A stretch of 64,000 nt of DNA from JACOTV01 sp964579395 (GTDB taxonomy: Bacteria > Patescibacteriota > Microgenomatia > UBA1406 > GWC2-37-13), in assembly GCA_964579395.1 (NCBI GenBank), contig CAZOFT010000004.1, positions 30,235 through 94,234 of the forward strand. The letters are read 5' to 3'. Shown piece after piece: positions 1-8,316 of this stretch. The notes beneath the pieces were generated by a model. That model had not been told where the DNA came from, made no database searches, and worked only from the letters and a program-made list of their open reading frames with translations. Both the position numbers and the translations under genes were made by a program. How positions within the stretch are numbered: the stretch's first letter is position 1; each line of letters starts with the position of its first letter.

Positions 1-603
1 AGCTCGACAGGGAGATCCATCTATGCCATCCAGGCCAAGAGGGAGCGCCAAAAGCTCATATTGTCCCGGCTCCACATCCCGCAAATTCACTCCTTCTATG
101 ATGGGAATGCCGTTTGTCAAAAGCGTAGCGTGCGGCCTGTTGTCTGAAGATCCGCGTTGTTTGATAGAAAAATAATCAATCGCCACAAGCGCTACGCCAA
201 GTTTTGCCAGATAGGATGCAGCCTCAGGATGCAGGTACACAAAATCTTCATAAAACGTATCGAGTCCCCGCCGACTATTTGTGGTTTTCAACAATACACG
301 CTCGCCTTCTTCAATCTGTGCATTTTCAAGAGTCTCCCGATCCACTGAACCCTCACAACCGGTACAGTCAATCACGCGACACACCCCCACAAAGCGTTCC
401 AAGTCGTAAGACTCAATACCGCCCAGCGACTGATCAGCATGATTGGGAGCGTCAATATGAGTACCGAAATGCGAAGAAAAAGTAAGCATGGTCAGCCGGG
501 ATTTACTGGACTCACTGACTGATACTTCTGTCTCAAACGCCGGATTTCCCGGATACACCACCGTGTCTTTTGTCATCGGAACCGAAATATCGATTATTCT
601 CAT
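1..603 (-). CDS. Kynurenine formamidase-like cyclase, partial (cut by window edge)
   Basis: The 201 codons visible on the minus strand read through the window edge, so only the last few residues are missing. The product resembles the cyclase/arylformamidase family (PF04199), metal-dependent hydrolases of formamides or cyclic amides. The signature HFGTHIDAPNH lies at residues 45-55 and supplies the metal-binding His and Asp. A YPGNP motif sits at residues 17-21, and the end reads LPLGLDGIDGSP, which matches the usual family C-terminus. The start ATG at 603 lies 16 nt after the stop of gnd, so the gene is probably the third of a zwf-gnd-cyclase operon. No tryptophan-degradation gene is visible, so the true substrate is unknown. 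The family call is firm; the reaction is inference. Confidence 0.85.
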   Translation of the reverse strand, partial: MRIIDISVPMTKDTVVYPGNPAFETEVSVSESSKSRLTMLTFSSHFGTHIDAPNHADQSLGGIESYDLERFVGVCRVIDCTGCEGSVDRETLENAQIEEGERVLLKTTNSRRGLDTFYEDFVYLHPEAASYLAKLGVALVAIDYFSIKQRGSSDNRPHATLLTNGIPIIEGVNLRDVEPGQYELLALPLGLDGIDGSPCRA

Positions 604-619
604 GGATTACAGTGAACTA

Positions 620-1555
620 TTACTTCGTGCCGTGGCCGCCGAATTCGTTGCGAAGCGCCTGGACTACTTTGCCTTGATAGTTGGGTGTCTCGCGACTGAT
701 GGCACGCGCCTTGACTGAATCGTCAATAACCACCGCAGTTGTCCCCAGCTCTGAAGCTGCCTCGACTGTCCATACCGCTTCTCCTTTGTTACCGACTGCA
801 CCACCTACTCCGCCACCTTGACCGGCAGATCCGGAGATCTCGCCCAACTCATTTCCGTATTTTTCATAGGCGTCCCGCAGCCATCCGACCAGGCGCGACT
901 GAATCACGCTGCCGTTTTGATAGATGTCACACACATCAAGTAGATCCAGATGGAAAGGGCTGCGATTCATGACATCAAATCCTTCTGCCATCGCCTGCAT
1001 CATGCCATATTCAATACCGTTATGGACGGTCTTTACAAAGTGCCCCGCTCCGACTCCGGGAAAGTGTTTTGCAGCACCGGGTGCCGCCATCTCATGCAGT
1101 GCATCGCGACACATTTCGTACACTTCCGGTTCACCGCCAATCATCAGACACCCGCCGGTCAATGCGCCGACCGGTCCTCCGGAAAAACCGACATCGATAT
1201 AGTGAATAGTTTTTACCTTCATTTCGCCGTGTCTGCGGATGGTGTCTTTGTAGTTTGCATTGGCAGAATCAATTATTACATCCCCGGCAGCCAGGACTGC
1301 AGCCAACTGCGGCAACACTTCATCCAGGGCCTGAGGCGGCAAGATGACAAACACAATACGAGGCGTTTGGGTGAGTTTTGCTGTAAGCTCTTCAAAGGTG
1401 CCTGCCGGATCCACACCGCACTCGGTAGCCAACGCATCCGCTACTTCACGGGTGCGATTCCATCCGACCACATGCCACCCTTTCTCGCGCATGCGACGCG
1501 CAACATTTGCTCCCATTTTTCCCAGTCCGACAACAGCCAGTTCTTTATTCTCCAT
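620..1555 (-). CDS. gnd: 6-phosphogluconate dehydrogenase, decarboxylating, short form
   Basis: Oxidises 6-phosphogluconate to ribulose 5-phosphate with loss of CO2 in the oxidative pentose-phosphate pathway. The 311-residue product has an N-terminal Rossmann fold with GLGKMGANVARR near residues 10-21, the substrate motif GFSGGPVGA at 123-131, and the catalytic lysine region KTVHNGIEY at 175-183. Its length matches the short (YqeC/GntZ-like) class rather than the roughly 470-residue enzyme, and that class often prefers NAD. The start overlaps the end of zwf by 11 bp, implying translational coupling, and the two enzymes catalyse consecutive oxidative steps. No 6-phosphogluconolactonase is visible nearby. 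Confidence 0.93.
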   Translation of the reverse strand: MENKELAVVGLGKMGANVARRMREKGWHVVGWNRTREVADALATECGVDPAGTFEELTAKLTQTPRIVFVILPPQALDEVLPQLAAVLAAGDVIIDSANANYKDTIRRHGEMKVKTIHYIDVGFSGGPVGALTGGCLMIGGEPEVYEMCRDALHEMAAPGAAKHFPGVGAGHFVKTVHNGIEYGMMQAMAEGFDVMNRSPFHLDLLDVCDIYQNGSVIQSRLVGWLRDAYEKYGNELGEISGSAGQGGGVGGAVGNKGEAVWTVEAASELGTTAVVIDDSVKARAISRETPNYQGKVVQALRNEFGGHGTK

Positions 1556-2987
1556 TTTGTAATTCTTCTTTTAACTTAATAACACTGTGCTTTGGATACG
1601 ATGCAAGCGGGACGACATTGCTGTCCCAGGCACAGACTATCGGGTCGATAAATTGCCACATCGCCTGTACTTCTTCTGTGTTTACAAACAATAATTGATT
1701 TCCTTCAATGCAGTCCAACAGCAGTTTTTCATACTCTGCCACATACTGGTGCTTGCGGCCGCTGCGGTACGAGAATTCGATTTTACGCGGCTCAATCTCC
1801 ATATCGAGCCCCGGTTTTTTTGCCATAAAATGAATGACGATTTTTTCTTTAGGCTCAATAGCAAAGATAACACGATTTTTCAGATGTTTTTTCACATTCG
1901 GCGGACACAAACATGGTGAGCTGTGTTTGAATGTGACAATGATTTCTTTCACTTGGCGCTTCATAGCTTTTCCTGCCTCCAAGAGGATCGGCACATTCTT
2001 CCAGTTCGGATTATCGACAAATGCCTTCACACGAAAATATGTTTCTGTTTTGGAGCTCTTTTTCACTCCGTCTACATCAAGATATCCGTCATACTGTGCC
2101 CGAAAGGTGTTGCCTGCTATTTCTTCGGTGGTTGGTGTGATAAGCTGCTTGAGAATCTTAGCACGTTTGGCACGCACATCTTCTGCCGTAAACGCCGCCG
2201 GTTGCTCCATCATTACAAATGCCATCATCTGAAGCAGATGATTTTGTCCTACGTCACGAAGCGCACCGATCCCGTCATAAAAACCACCACGTCCCTCGAC
2301 GCCATCTTTTTCCAACAAGCGGACGGTAATTTTTTCAATATGTCGTCCGTTCCAACTTTGCTCAAGCAAATTATTTGAAAAGCGAAAACTCAAAATGTTT
2401 TGAAGCATTTCCTTTGCCAAGTAGTGATCGATTCGATAAATCTGCTCTTCCTTAAAAAGAGACCCCAACAAAATATCCAGCTTCGCCGCCGTTTCGCCAT
2501 CATGACCGAAGGGCTTTTCTACCAATATGCGCGTCCACCCCTCATCGGCATCACCACAAGGAATTGTCAATCCGGAATCTGCCAGATTGCGAAAAATCGT
2601 TTCATAATGTCTGGGTGGAACCGCGAGATAAAACAATTTATTGGAACACACATTCCATTCACCATCCACTCGACCGAGGGTGTCAGCAAGCATCTTGTAC
2701 GTCTCATCTTCTCCAAATCCGCCCTGCTGGTAAAAACAGCGGTCCAGAAACTGGTTTGCCAAATCGCTCCCTTCTTTAAATTCCCGGTGCCCGATGAGAG
2801 ATTGGGTTATTAAGGTTCTGAAATCATCATGCGAGAGTGGCCGTCGCGCCACACCGATGACGCGAAACATGGCTGGCAGCTTGCCGCGGCGGTACAAATG
2901 AAAGAGTGACGGGCCGATTTTTTTGCTCATCAGGTCCCCTGTCGCTCCAAACACAATCAAAACAGTAGGAATGTTATTAGCAGCCAT
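1545..2987 (-). CDS. zwf: Glucose-6-phosphate 1-dehydrogenase
   Basis: First enzyme of the oxidative pentose-phosphate pathway, forming 6-phosphogluconolactone and NAD(P)H. From the chosen start the protein has 480 residues, the usual family length. The dinucleotide-binding motif GATGDL is at 14-19, EKPFGHD at 157-163, and the active-site signature RIDHYLAKE at 185-193. The reading frame could extend to a TTG at 3005 or an ATG at 2996, but a -10 hexamer TACAAT (2995-3000) covers that upstream ATG and ends 7 nt before the ATG at 2987. I therefore place the start at 2987. The gene overlaps gnd by 11 bp and leads the operon. Confidence 0.94.
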   Translation of the reverse strand: MAANNIPTVLIVFGATGDLMSKKIGPSLFHLYRRGKLPAMFRVIGVARRPLSHDDFRTLITQSLIGHREFKEGSDLANQFLDRCFYQQGGFGEDETYKMLADTLGRVDGEWNVCSNKLFYLAVPPRHYETIFRNLADSGLTIPCGDADEGWTRILVEKPFGHDGETAAKLDILLGSLFKEEQIYRIDHYLAKEMLQNILSFRFSNNLLEQSWNGRHIEKITVRLLEKDGVEGRGGFYDGIGALRDVGQNHLLQMMAFVMMEQPAAFTAEDVRAKRAKILKQLITPTTEEIAGNTFRAQYDGYLDVDGVKKSSKTETYFRVKAFVDNPNWKNVPILLEAGKAMKRQVKEIIVTFKHSSPCLCPPNVKKHLKNRVIFAIEPKEKIVIHFMAKKPGLDMEIEPRKIEFSYRSGRKHQYVAEYEKLLLDCIEGNQLLFVNTEEVQAMWQFIDPIVCAWDSNVVPLASYPKHSVIKLKEELQNGE

Positions 2988-2994
2988 CACCCCC

Positions 2995-3000
2995 ATTGTA
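2995..3000 (-). promoter_or_regulatory. -10 box of zwf, predicted leaderless start
   Basis: Minus-strand TACAAT followed by 7 nt (GGGGGTG) and then the ATG at 2987. The spacing predicts transcription starting at or next to the start codon. Confidence 0.6.
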
Positions 3001-3075
3001 CACAAAATTTACTGAAATTCTCATGAAGCATGTGCTCAGCACAAATTCAGATTACAGATGTATACTGCAATCAGC

Positions 3076-4641
3076 ATGAACGTCACCACACAATCACCAA
3101 TGCGGCTGATAGTTGGGGTAGGAATCGTCGTTGTGATTGCTCTTATATATGTGGTCAGGTCACCATGGCTAACACAACTTACCCAGAAGTTCGGCGCCAC
3201 ACCACCCGCACAATCTCAAGCCACTAAAACGGTCCGACTGAATGATGGTGACACCTACACACTTCGGGTTCGCGAAGTTACCCACACAGTCGGCGACCAG
3301 TCATTTCGTATGTTGGCCTACAACGACAGTATTCCCGGCCCCGCAATCCGCGTCAAACAGGGCTCCTCCATCACTCTTACTCTCAAAAACGATTCGCGAT
3401 ATGAAACTCTGCTGCACAGCCATGGTCTTCGGTTGCAAAATAAATCCGACGGTACACACCTGACTCAAAACCCCATACAGCCAGGTGAGTCATACACATA
3501 CACCCTTACATTTCCTGATCCCGGAATCTATTGGTATCATCCGCATGTTCGCGAAGATCTGCAGCAGGACTTGGGACTGTATGGAGCAGTCGTAGTCGAG
3601 CCAAAAAACGCTGATTACTGGGAACCTGCAGCACATGAAGAAGTTTTATTTGTCGATGATGTGCTTATTGAAAATGGCACAATACCAAAATCCAAAGAAC
3701 ACGCGACACATACTATGATGGGTACCTATGGCAATACTATGCTCACCAACGGAAATACTCAGGCAACGCTGAGTGCCACAACCGGGTCCGTGTGGCGATA
3801 CTACATTGTTAATAGCGCCAATGCCCGACCGTTTCGCCTCACCATCGATGGAGCACGTATCAAATATGTCGGCTCTGATGGCGGTGCTGCAGAACGTGAA
3901 ATTATGACAGATAGCGTCATTTTAGGACCCAGTGAGCGTGCTATTATAGATGTGGTATACGACACTCCCGGCACATACACCCTTGCCAACAATACTCCTG
4001 TAGGCGTCACTCCACTTGCCACAATCAGCGTCACCAAAGGACCTACCGATCAAGCCGCACTTGATCGTTACAATCAACCAACTGACAACCCCTATGCGAT
4101 CCGCAGCATAGATCCATATCGTGAAGAGTTTCAAAGACAGCCTGATAAATCTATAGCGTTTTCCTTACAAATGAAAGGAATGGGCGGAATGGGCGGACAC
4201 ATGATGATGCATGGCTCATCATCAGAGGGAATCGAATGGGAGGATGGTATGAGCATGATGAACGAAAATACTACCCCCGAAACGATGCGTTGGATCATCA
4301 CAGATACTGAAACAAAAAAAGAAAATATGGAGATTGATTGGCGTTTCAAAACAGGCGATCTTGTTGCTATACGCATGACAAACAGTAATGCATCAGTGCA
4401 TCCTATGCAGCACCCAATACATTTTCATGGGAATCGTTTCCTGATAACAAAAATCAACGATGAACCGAATACCAACCTTGTGTGGAAGGATACTGCATTG
4501 GTGCCCGCGGGTACAACTATGGATATATTGCTTGAAGTAAGTAATCCGGGAAATTGGATGGCACACTGTCATATTGCTGAACACCTGGAAGCAGGTATGA
4601 TGATGCACTACAGGGTAGATGGGTCATCCACTGTTGAGTGA
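3076..4641 (+). CDS. Multicopper oxidase (laccase/CueO-like), membrane-anchored
   Basis: The 521-residue protein begins with a hydrophobic segment (residues 9-27), which suggests an N-terminal anchor with the enzyme outside the cell. All four copper-ligand clusters are present: HSHG at 114-117, YWYHPHV at 152-158, HPMQHPIHFHG near 442-452, and HCHIAEHLEAGM near 497-508, whose Cys is the type-1 copper ligand. A Met/His-rich loop near 366-379 recalls the copper-binding loop of CueO. The family oxidises phenols, Cu(I), Fe(II) or Mn(II) with O2. I chose the ATG at 3076 rather than 3058 because TATACT (3061-3066) lies inside the longer frame 9 nt upstream. Copper detoxification is a plausible role given csoR and copA elsewhere in the window, but the substrate cannot be read from sequence. 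Confidence 0.9.
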   Translation: MNVTTQSPMRLIVGVGIVVVIALIYVVRSPWLTQLTQKFGATPPAQSQATKTVRLNDGDTYTLRVREVTHTVGDQSFRMLAYNDSIPGPAIRVKQGSSITLTLKNDSRYETLLHSHGLRLQNKSDGTHLTQNPIQPGESYTYTLTFPDPGIYWYHPHVREDLQQDLGLYGAVVVEPKNADYWEPAAHEEVLFVDDVLIENGTIPKSKEHATHTMMGTYGNTMLTNGNTQATLSATTGSVWRYYIVNSANARPFRLTIDGARIKYVGSDGGAAEREIMTDSVILGPSERAIIDVVYDTPGTYTLANNTPVGVTPLATISVTKGPTDQAALDRYNQPTDNPYAIRSIDPYREEFQRQPDKSIAFSLQMKGMGGMGGHMMMHGSSSEGIEWEDGMSMMNENTTPETMRWIITDTETKKENMEIDWRFKTGDLVAIRMTNSNASVHPMQHPIHFHGNRFLITKINDEPNTNLVWKDTALVPAGTTMDILLEVSNPGNWMAHCHIAEHLEAGMMMHYRVDGSSTVE

Positions 4642-4684
4642 TTGCTTCGCATCCGCACAAGCAGTATTTCATCCGATTATTTAC

Positions 4685-4690
4685 TATAAT
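4685..4690 (+). promoter_or_regulatory. -10 box of flavodoxin gene, leaderless
   Basis: Consensus TATAAT ends 6 nt before the ATG at 4697, so transcription should begin at the A of the start codon. Confidence 0.65.
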
Positions 4691-4696
4691 TGGACT

Positions 4697-5170
4697 ATGA
4701 AAATGCTCATCGTGTACGGCACTTACTCTGGCGGCACACAAATTGCTGCTGAAATTATCGCTGATGCACTGCAAAAACAAGGTGTTGATGCCGATATCAA
4801 AGACGTGCATAAAACCTCACCTGAGGACTTTGCCCCCTATTCACACATCATTTTTGGCTCAAACTCCTGGTATGAGGAACGTGAAGAAGGCAACATGAAC
4901 TCAGGCTATCATAAACTCAAAAAACTCATGACCCCAGACACGCTCAAAGACAAAGTGTGTTTCGTGTACGGGCTGGGCGATGCCAATATGTACACCTCAA
5001 CATTTACCAAATCAGTTGAACATCTGGCGGGATTTATTACAGACTTTGGCGGCACACAAAAACTGGAACCGCTTCGTGTGAATCGATTCTACTTTGAGCG
5101 TGACGAAAACGAGCAGAAGATTGCTGATTGGGCAACAACAGTGGCAGGAGAGATTACTTCGCAGCAGTAG
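4697..5170 (+). CDS. Flavodoxin-family protein
   Basis: A 157-residue protein with the flavodoxin fold pattern. An N-terminal beta strand is followed by the FMN-phosphate loop TYSGGT at residues 9-14. FGSNSWYEE fits the second FMN loop, and YGLGDANMY the third. Flavodoxins are small soluble one-electron carriers that replace ferredoxin under iron limitation or feed specific reductases. The longer frame from 4619 is rejected because TATAAT at 4685-4690 sits immediately before this ATG. The 3' end overlaps the convergent gene at 5154 by 17 bp. The redox partner is not visible. Confidence 0.85.
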   Translation: MKMLIVYGTYSGGTQIAAEIIADALQKQGVDADIKDVHKTSPEDFAPYSHIIFGSNSWYEEREEGNMNSGYHKLKKLMTPDTLKDKVCFVYGLGDANMYTSTFTKSVEHLAGFITDFGGTQKLEPLRVNRFYFERDENEQKIADWATTVAGEITSQQ

Positions 5171-5738
5171 GCGATGGAGTGGTGCTTGGCGATGAATCAG
5201 TCTGCCCTACCTGAAAACTGCGACGCAACTGCACTACGTCATCAGACTGACTGGACTTCACTTTCACATCAACCGTATGACTTCCTGATTGCAGGTTATA
5301 GAGACAAACCGTATTCTTTGAATAATCAGTCCAACTTCCGCTATCTACCCGATACGAATACACCAAAGGACAAATGCTGTCATCATCTGAAGCAATATCA
5401 AAACAGACGGGATTCGTGGACACTACCTCATCCTGACGAGGCGAAGCGATACGCACTTGCCCAACATCCTTTGTACAAGAAGCATTACTTGAGCCTGATG
5501 AAGAATCGTTTCCAGTATTTTGGTAAATCACTTGTGGCGGCTGAGTAATCACCCGGTCCTTCTCGGTAACGACAACCGCAGGGGTAGGGGTTGTTGTTTT
5601 TGCTGAATTACCCCGCAAACTGTTTGTATTAAGCAGGATGACCGTAATAAGCACGGGAATAGACAGCATGGCGCCAACCAATTCAAAATACTGTTTCTTT
5701 GAAGGTAACCCTTGAATGACTTTTCTCACTCTGCTCAT
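5154..5738 (-). CDS. Membrane-anchored extracytoplasmic protein, unknown function
   Basis: I do not recognise a family with confidence. The 194 residues start with a basic stretch, then one transmembrane helix (about 20-37), a Thr/Pro-rich linker, a Gly/Ser-rich patch and a beta-rich domain (about 88-175) with three or four cysteines that could form disulfides outside the cell. The domain reads like an Ig-like or fibronectin-like fold, for example PVCFDIASDDDS and YSYRVDSGSWTDY, and the tail is again Ser/Thr/Pro-rich. On the minus strand TATAAA (5744-5749) ends 5 nt before the ATG. The gene is convergent with the flavodoxin gene and overlaps it by 17 bp. A surface or adhesion role is only a guess. 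Confidence 0.7.
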   Translation of the reverse strand: MSRVRKVIQGLPSKKQYFELVGAMLSIPVLITVILLNTNSLRGNSAKTTTPTPAVVVTEKDRVITQPPQVIYQNTGNDSSSGSSNASCTKDVGQVRIASPRQDEVVSTNPVCFDIASDDDSICPLVYSYRVDSGSWTDYSKNTVCLYNLQSGSHTVDVKVKSSQSDDVVQLRRSFQVGQTDSSPSTTPSPTAAK

Positions 5739-5809
5739 GGCTATTTATACTGATTGTGAATGCCTAACTAACCTTGGCAAATGCAGAATTTCATTATACC
5801 ATATAAGGC

Positions 5810-6505
5810 ATGTCTATTTCTGTCAAACATCTTCTACTGATCCTTGCGGTAGGTTTCGGACTGGCATTTTTGCTTTTTACCAATTTGGTACGAAAAGATG
5901 TATTTCTGACCCAAGATCCTCTGGCAGGTATTGATTTTGACCTTACGGTAAAGCTTCAAAACAATGTTCCTGTGCGACTTGACCCCCTTCTCAAACTGAC
6001 CACCAATATCGCTTCTGTGACTATGTTTTCCGTCATTCTCGTGGGCGCCCTTGCACTGCTGTATCGAAACATCTCTGCGATCATCATCCTTTTCAGCTAT
6101 TTTGGCGGCCAGGCACTGGAGTATGTGTTGAAAAATCTCCTCAGACAGCCAGGACCTCCGTTTCAGTTTCAACGCATCCATACTGATGTCGCATTTGACA
6201 AAGATTATCAGATTGTTGGGTATTCCTACCCATCAGGACACAGCTTCCGTACGGCGTTTTTTGCTGTTGTCATAACCGCGCTGGTTGCACGCAAATACGG
6301 TTGGACTTCACCTATCACTATCCTTACTGCATTGGCTACATGTGGGTTTGCACTTGTGGTTGATGTTGCAAAAGTTGTGCATGGCGGTCACTGGACTAGC
6401 GATATCATCGGCGGTGTATTACTTGCCGTATGTTGTGCTTCTGCCACACTCTTATTTGTGTCATTTCCCCATAAAAAAAGGCCTCACACAACAGATACTG
6501 CGTAA
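5810..6505 (+). CDS. PAP2-family membrane phosphatase
   Basis: A 231-residue integral membrane protein with about six hydrophobic helices. It carries the type-2 phosphatidic acid phosphatase signatures in order: a KNLLRQPGPP version of the first motif, YPSGHSFRT containing PSGH, and HGGHWTSDIIGG containing the catalytic His and Asp. Members dephosphorylate undecaprenyl diphosphate or lipid phosphates at the membrane. Recycling the cell-wall lipid carrier is the likeliest role, although phosphatidate or phosphatidylglycerophosphate are alternatives. TATACC (5795-5800) lies 9 nt before the ATG. The stop codon lies inside a stem-loop shared with the convergent mscL. Confidence 0.85.
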   Translation: MSISVKHLLLILAVGFGLAFLLFTNLVRKDVFLTQDPLAGIDFDLTVKLQNNVPVRLDPLLKLTTNIASVTMFSVILVGALALLYRNISAIIILFSYFGGQALEYVLKNLLRQPGPPFQFQRIHTDVAFDKDYQIVGYSYPSGHSFRTAFFAVVITALVARKYGWTSPITILTALATCGFALVVDVAKVVHGGHWTSDIIGGVLLAVCCASATLLFVSFPHKKRPHTTDTA

Positions 6506-6515
6506 GACCTTTTTT
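6474..6515. terminator. Bidirectional stem-loop terminator between PAP2 gene and mscL
   Basis: Arms AAAAAAGGCCT (6474-6484) and AGACCTTTTTT (6505-6515) pair at 10 of 11 positions. The A/T ends provide a U-tract in either direction. The loop is long (20 nt) and the GC core is short, so strength is uncertain. Its place between two convergent genes supports the call. Confidence 0.5.
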
Positions 6516-6526
6516 ATTGGTTTCGA

Positions 6527-6847
6527 TTATGACTTTTTCTTGTCTGCTCGATCAAAGCCAAGACCATGCACGACATAATACACAACTGCAGCAATGACAA
6601 TAAAGTCCAGTGATGCAGATACTAAGTGTCCCCACATGATAGCTGCTTTTGTGCCGGGGATGACAAATTGCATCTTTGCCAAGCCTTCGGTGCTTCCGAG
6701 AAGAATGCCGACAATCGGGTTCACTAAGTCATCGATAATAGCGGTGACAAACTTACTCACTGCACCACCCAAAATCAAACCGACAGCCAATCCGACGACT
6801 CCCTGCTCGCGAACGAAGCTCATAAATCCTTCTAATGGTTTACTCAT
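6527..6847 (-). CDS. mscL: Large-conductance mechanosensitive channel MscL
   Basis: A 106-residue channel subunit. The N-terminal part (GFMSFVREQGVVGLAVGLIL) matches the amphipathic helix and first pore-lining transmembrane helix, and a second helix lies near residues 78-96, followed by a charged tail ending DKKKS. MscL opens under extreme membrane tension to release solutes during hypo-osmotic shock. The gene follows transaldolase by 30 bp and has a Shine-Dalgarno-like GAGGTG 8 nt before its ATG, as expected for an internal operon gene here. A MscS-type channel and an aquaporin are also in the window, so osmotic control is well represented. Confidence 0.95.
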   Translation of the reverse strand: MSKPLEGFMSFVREQGVVGLAVGLILGGAVSKFVTAIIDDLVNPIVGILLGSTEGLAKMQFVIPGTKAAIMWGHLVSASLDFIVIAAVVYYVVHGLGFDRADKKKS

Positions 6848-6877
6848 GTCAAATCACCTCGCTCTCCCAACATCAAT

Positions 6878-7771
6878 TTATCGTTTGATAATTGTATTCC
6901 AATCACTGGCAAACTGTTCCAAACCGGCTTCTGTAAGGGGGTTATCCAAAATCATATCGCGCCAACTGGTTGACAAGTCGATCTCCTGATATGAAATCTC
7001 CTGCAGATCAGCAAATGCATCGGCGGGCACTTCAGTTGGAATCGTCATCCCTGCCTCTTTCCATTCCTTCAACACTGAAAGCGGCACAGTAACCATATCT
7101 ACTTTCATCGCAATCATGATAAGCAAGTGGGCCAAGCTCCGTACAGAAGCCGCAAGAATCCCAACGTGATGATCTGAGTCTGCATACATTTTTTGAATAT
7201 TTCGAATCAAGTCAATCCCCCGCTTTCCCTTATCATCCAGTCGTCCGATAAAAGGAGATACAAATACATCCCGATATCCGGAGAGCGTTTCAATGCGCGG
7301 GCCGGATTGGGCGCGATCTGTCGCACTGTAGATTGCTGCCGCCTGCTCTTGCGTAAAACAAAGCGTAAGGTTCAGGCGCATTCGCTCATTGGACAGTGTG
7401 TCTGCCGCCTCCAAACCCTGATGGGTAGTGGGGAGTTTTATGTGGGCATTCGGCACCCAAAAGTACATCTCACGTGCTTGGGTGATCATATAGTCACTTG
7501 ATGTGCTCATATCAGCATATACCTCGATCGAGATAGATTTGCCAGGGAGAAGCTGACCGATCTCTTTTATCTTTTCTTTATAAAAAGAAAGCAAGTCTTC
7601 ACGGCGAATCTTACCATCCACCAGATGCGACGCCAGATCCGGATGCTTAACCAAAAGCGATGGATTGGTAGTTTGCCCATCGAGAAAGCCGATAGTCTCA
7701 AGAGCTGCTTTGGTGTCTTGCGGATTTGCACTGTCAAGAAAGATTTTTGTGGTCAGCTCTTGTGGTCTCAT
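6878..7771 (-). CDS. tal: Transaldolase
   Basis: Transfers a dihydroxyacetone unit between sugar phosphates in the non-oxidative pentose-phosphate pathway. The 297-residue protein has a TIM-barrel pattern: KIFLDSANPQ near the N-terminus, TTNPSL near 40, HIKLPTT carrying the probable Schiff-base lysine, NLTLCFTQEQA, and FVSPFIGRLDD. The upstream GTG-initiated extension is rejected because TATAAT (7778-7783) lies within it and ends 6 nt before the ATG at 7771. mscL follows 30 bp downstream, probably on the same transcript. It complements zwf and gnd at the left end of the window. No transketolase is visible. Confidence 0.9.
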   Translation of the reverse strand: MRPQELTTKIFLDSANPQDTKAALETIGFLDGQTTNPSLLVKHPDLASHLVDGKIRREDLLSFYKEKIKEIGQLLPGKSISIEVYADMSTSSDYMITQAREMYFWVPNAHIKLPTTHQGLEAADTLSNERMRLNLTLCFTQEQAAAIYSATDRAQSGPRIETLSGYRDVFVSPFIGRLDDKGKRGIDLIRNIQKMYADSDHHVGILAASVRSLAHLLIMIAMKVDMVTVPLSVLKEWKEAGMTIPTEVPADAFADLQEISYQEIDLSTSWRDMILDNPLTEAGLEQFASDWNTIIKR

Positions 7772-7777
7772 GGCTCT

Positions 7778-7783
7778 ATTATA
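7778..7783 (-). promoter_or_regulatory. -10 box of transaldolase gene, leaderless
   Basis: Minus-strand TATAAT, preceded directly by TG, ends 6 nt before the ATG at 7771. Confidence 0.65.
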
Positions 7784-7856
7784 CACCTCGGATCAGGATA
7801 TCAATGCAGAAGAAAATAGTGTGTGGAGACGGCAAAAACGGTATACTGTATACACT

Positions 7857-8231
7857 ATGACCTTTGACACATCACACCTGAGCGACAAACAAAAACACAT
7901 TCTCATGGAGGGCGGCACCGAAGCGCCTTTTACCGGCGAATACGTAGACAACCATGAGGAGGGCATGTATGAATGTGCCTGGTGCCATACACCACTTTTT
8001 TCTTCAGGCACCAAATTTGAATCAGGCTCCGGCTGGCCGTCCTTTTGGGAGGCGGTTGATCCGGCAAAAGTGCAACTGCTGGATGATGACTCGCTAGGTA
8101 TGCATCGGATTGAAGTGCAATGTGCAACCTGCGGCGGACATTTGGGCCATGTATTTGAAGACGGACCGACAGATAAGACAGGGAAGCGCTTTTGTATCAA
8201 TTCATGCGCACTTAATTTTAAAAAAAAGTAA
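7857..8231 (+). CDS. msrB: Peptide-methionine (R)-S-oxide reductase MsrB
   Basis: Repairs oxidised methionine (R-epimer) in proteins. The 124-residue product has two zinc-binding CxxC pairs (CAWC at 40-43, CATC at 89-92), the GSGWPSFW motif at 57-64, GHVFEDGP near 97-104 and the catalytic Cys in RFCINSCALNF (C113). A second Cys at 117 could be a resolving residue. The frame is open further upstream, but tandem -10-like boxes TATACT (7842-7847) and TATACA (7849-7854) lie just before this ATG, and the family begins here. It is divergent from the transaldolase gene. Confidence 0.95.
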   Translation: MTFDTSHLSDKQKHILMEGGTEAPFTGEYVDNHEEGMYECAWCHTPLFSSGTKFESGSGWPSFWEAVDPAKVQLLDDDSLGMHRIEVQCATCGGHLGHVFEDGPTDKTGKRFCINSCALNFKKK

Positions 8232-8316
8232 AAAATTAGACTTGTGTTCTACCCAAAACGTGTGGAATAATGAAAAGCACCTAAGTAATTTGTCATAAGT
8301 TTTTTAAAGTCAGTCA

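Noticed and set aside
2900..3060. Gracilibacteria/SR1-type recoding of TGA as glycine
   Set aside because: Many well-defined genes end at TGA at the expected family length (for example the MCO at 4639-4641), so the standard code applies.
4619..4696. Longer start of the flavodoxin protein
   Set aside because: The extra 26 residues overlap the MCO stop region and contain the TATAAT box; flavodoxin family starts at the ATG at 4697.
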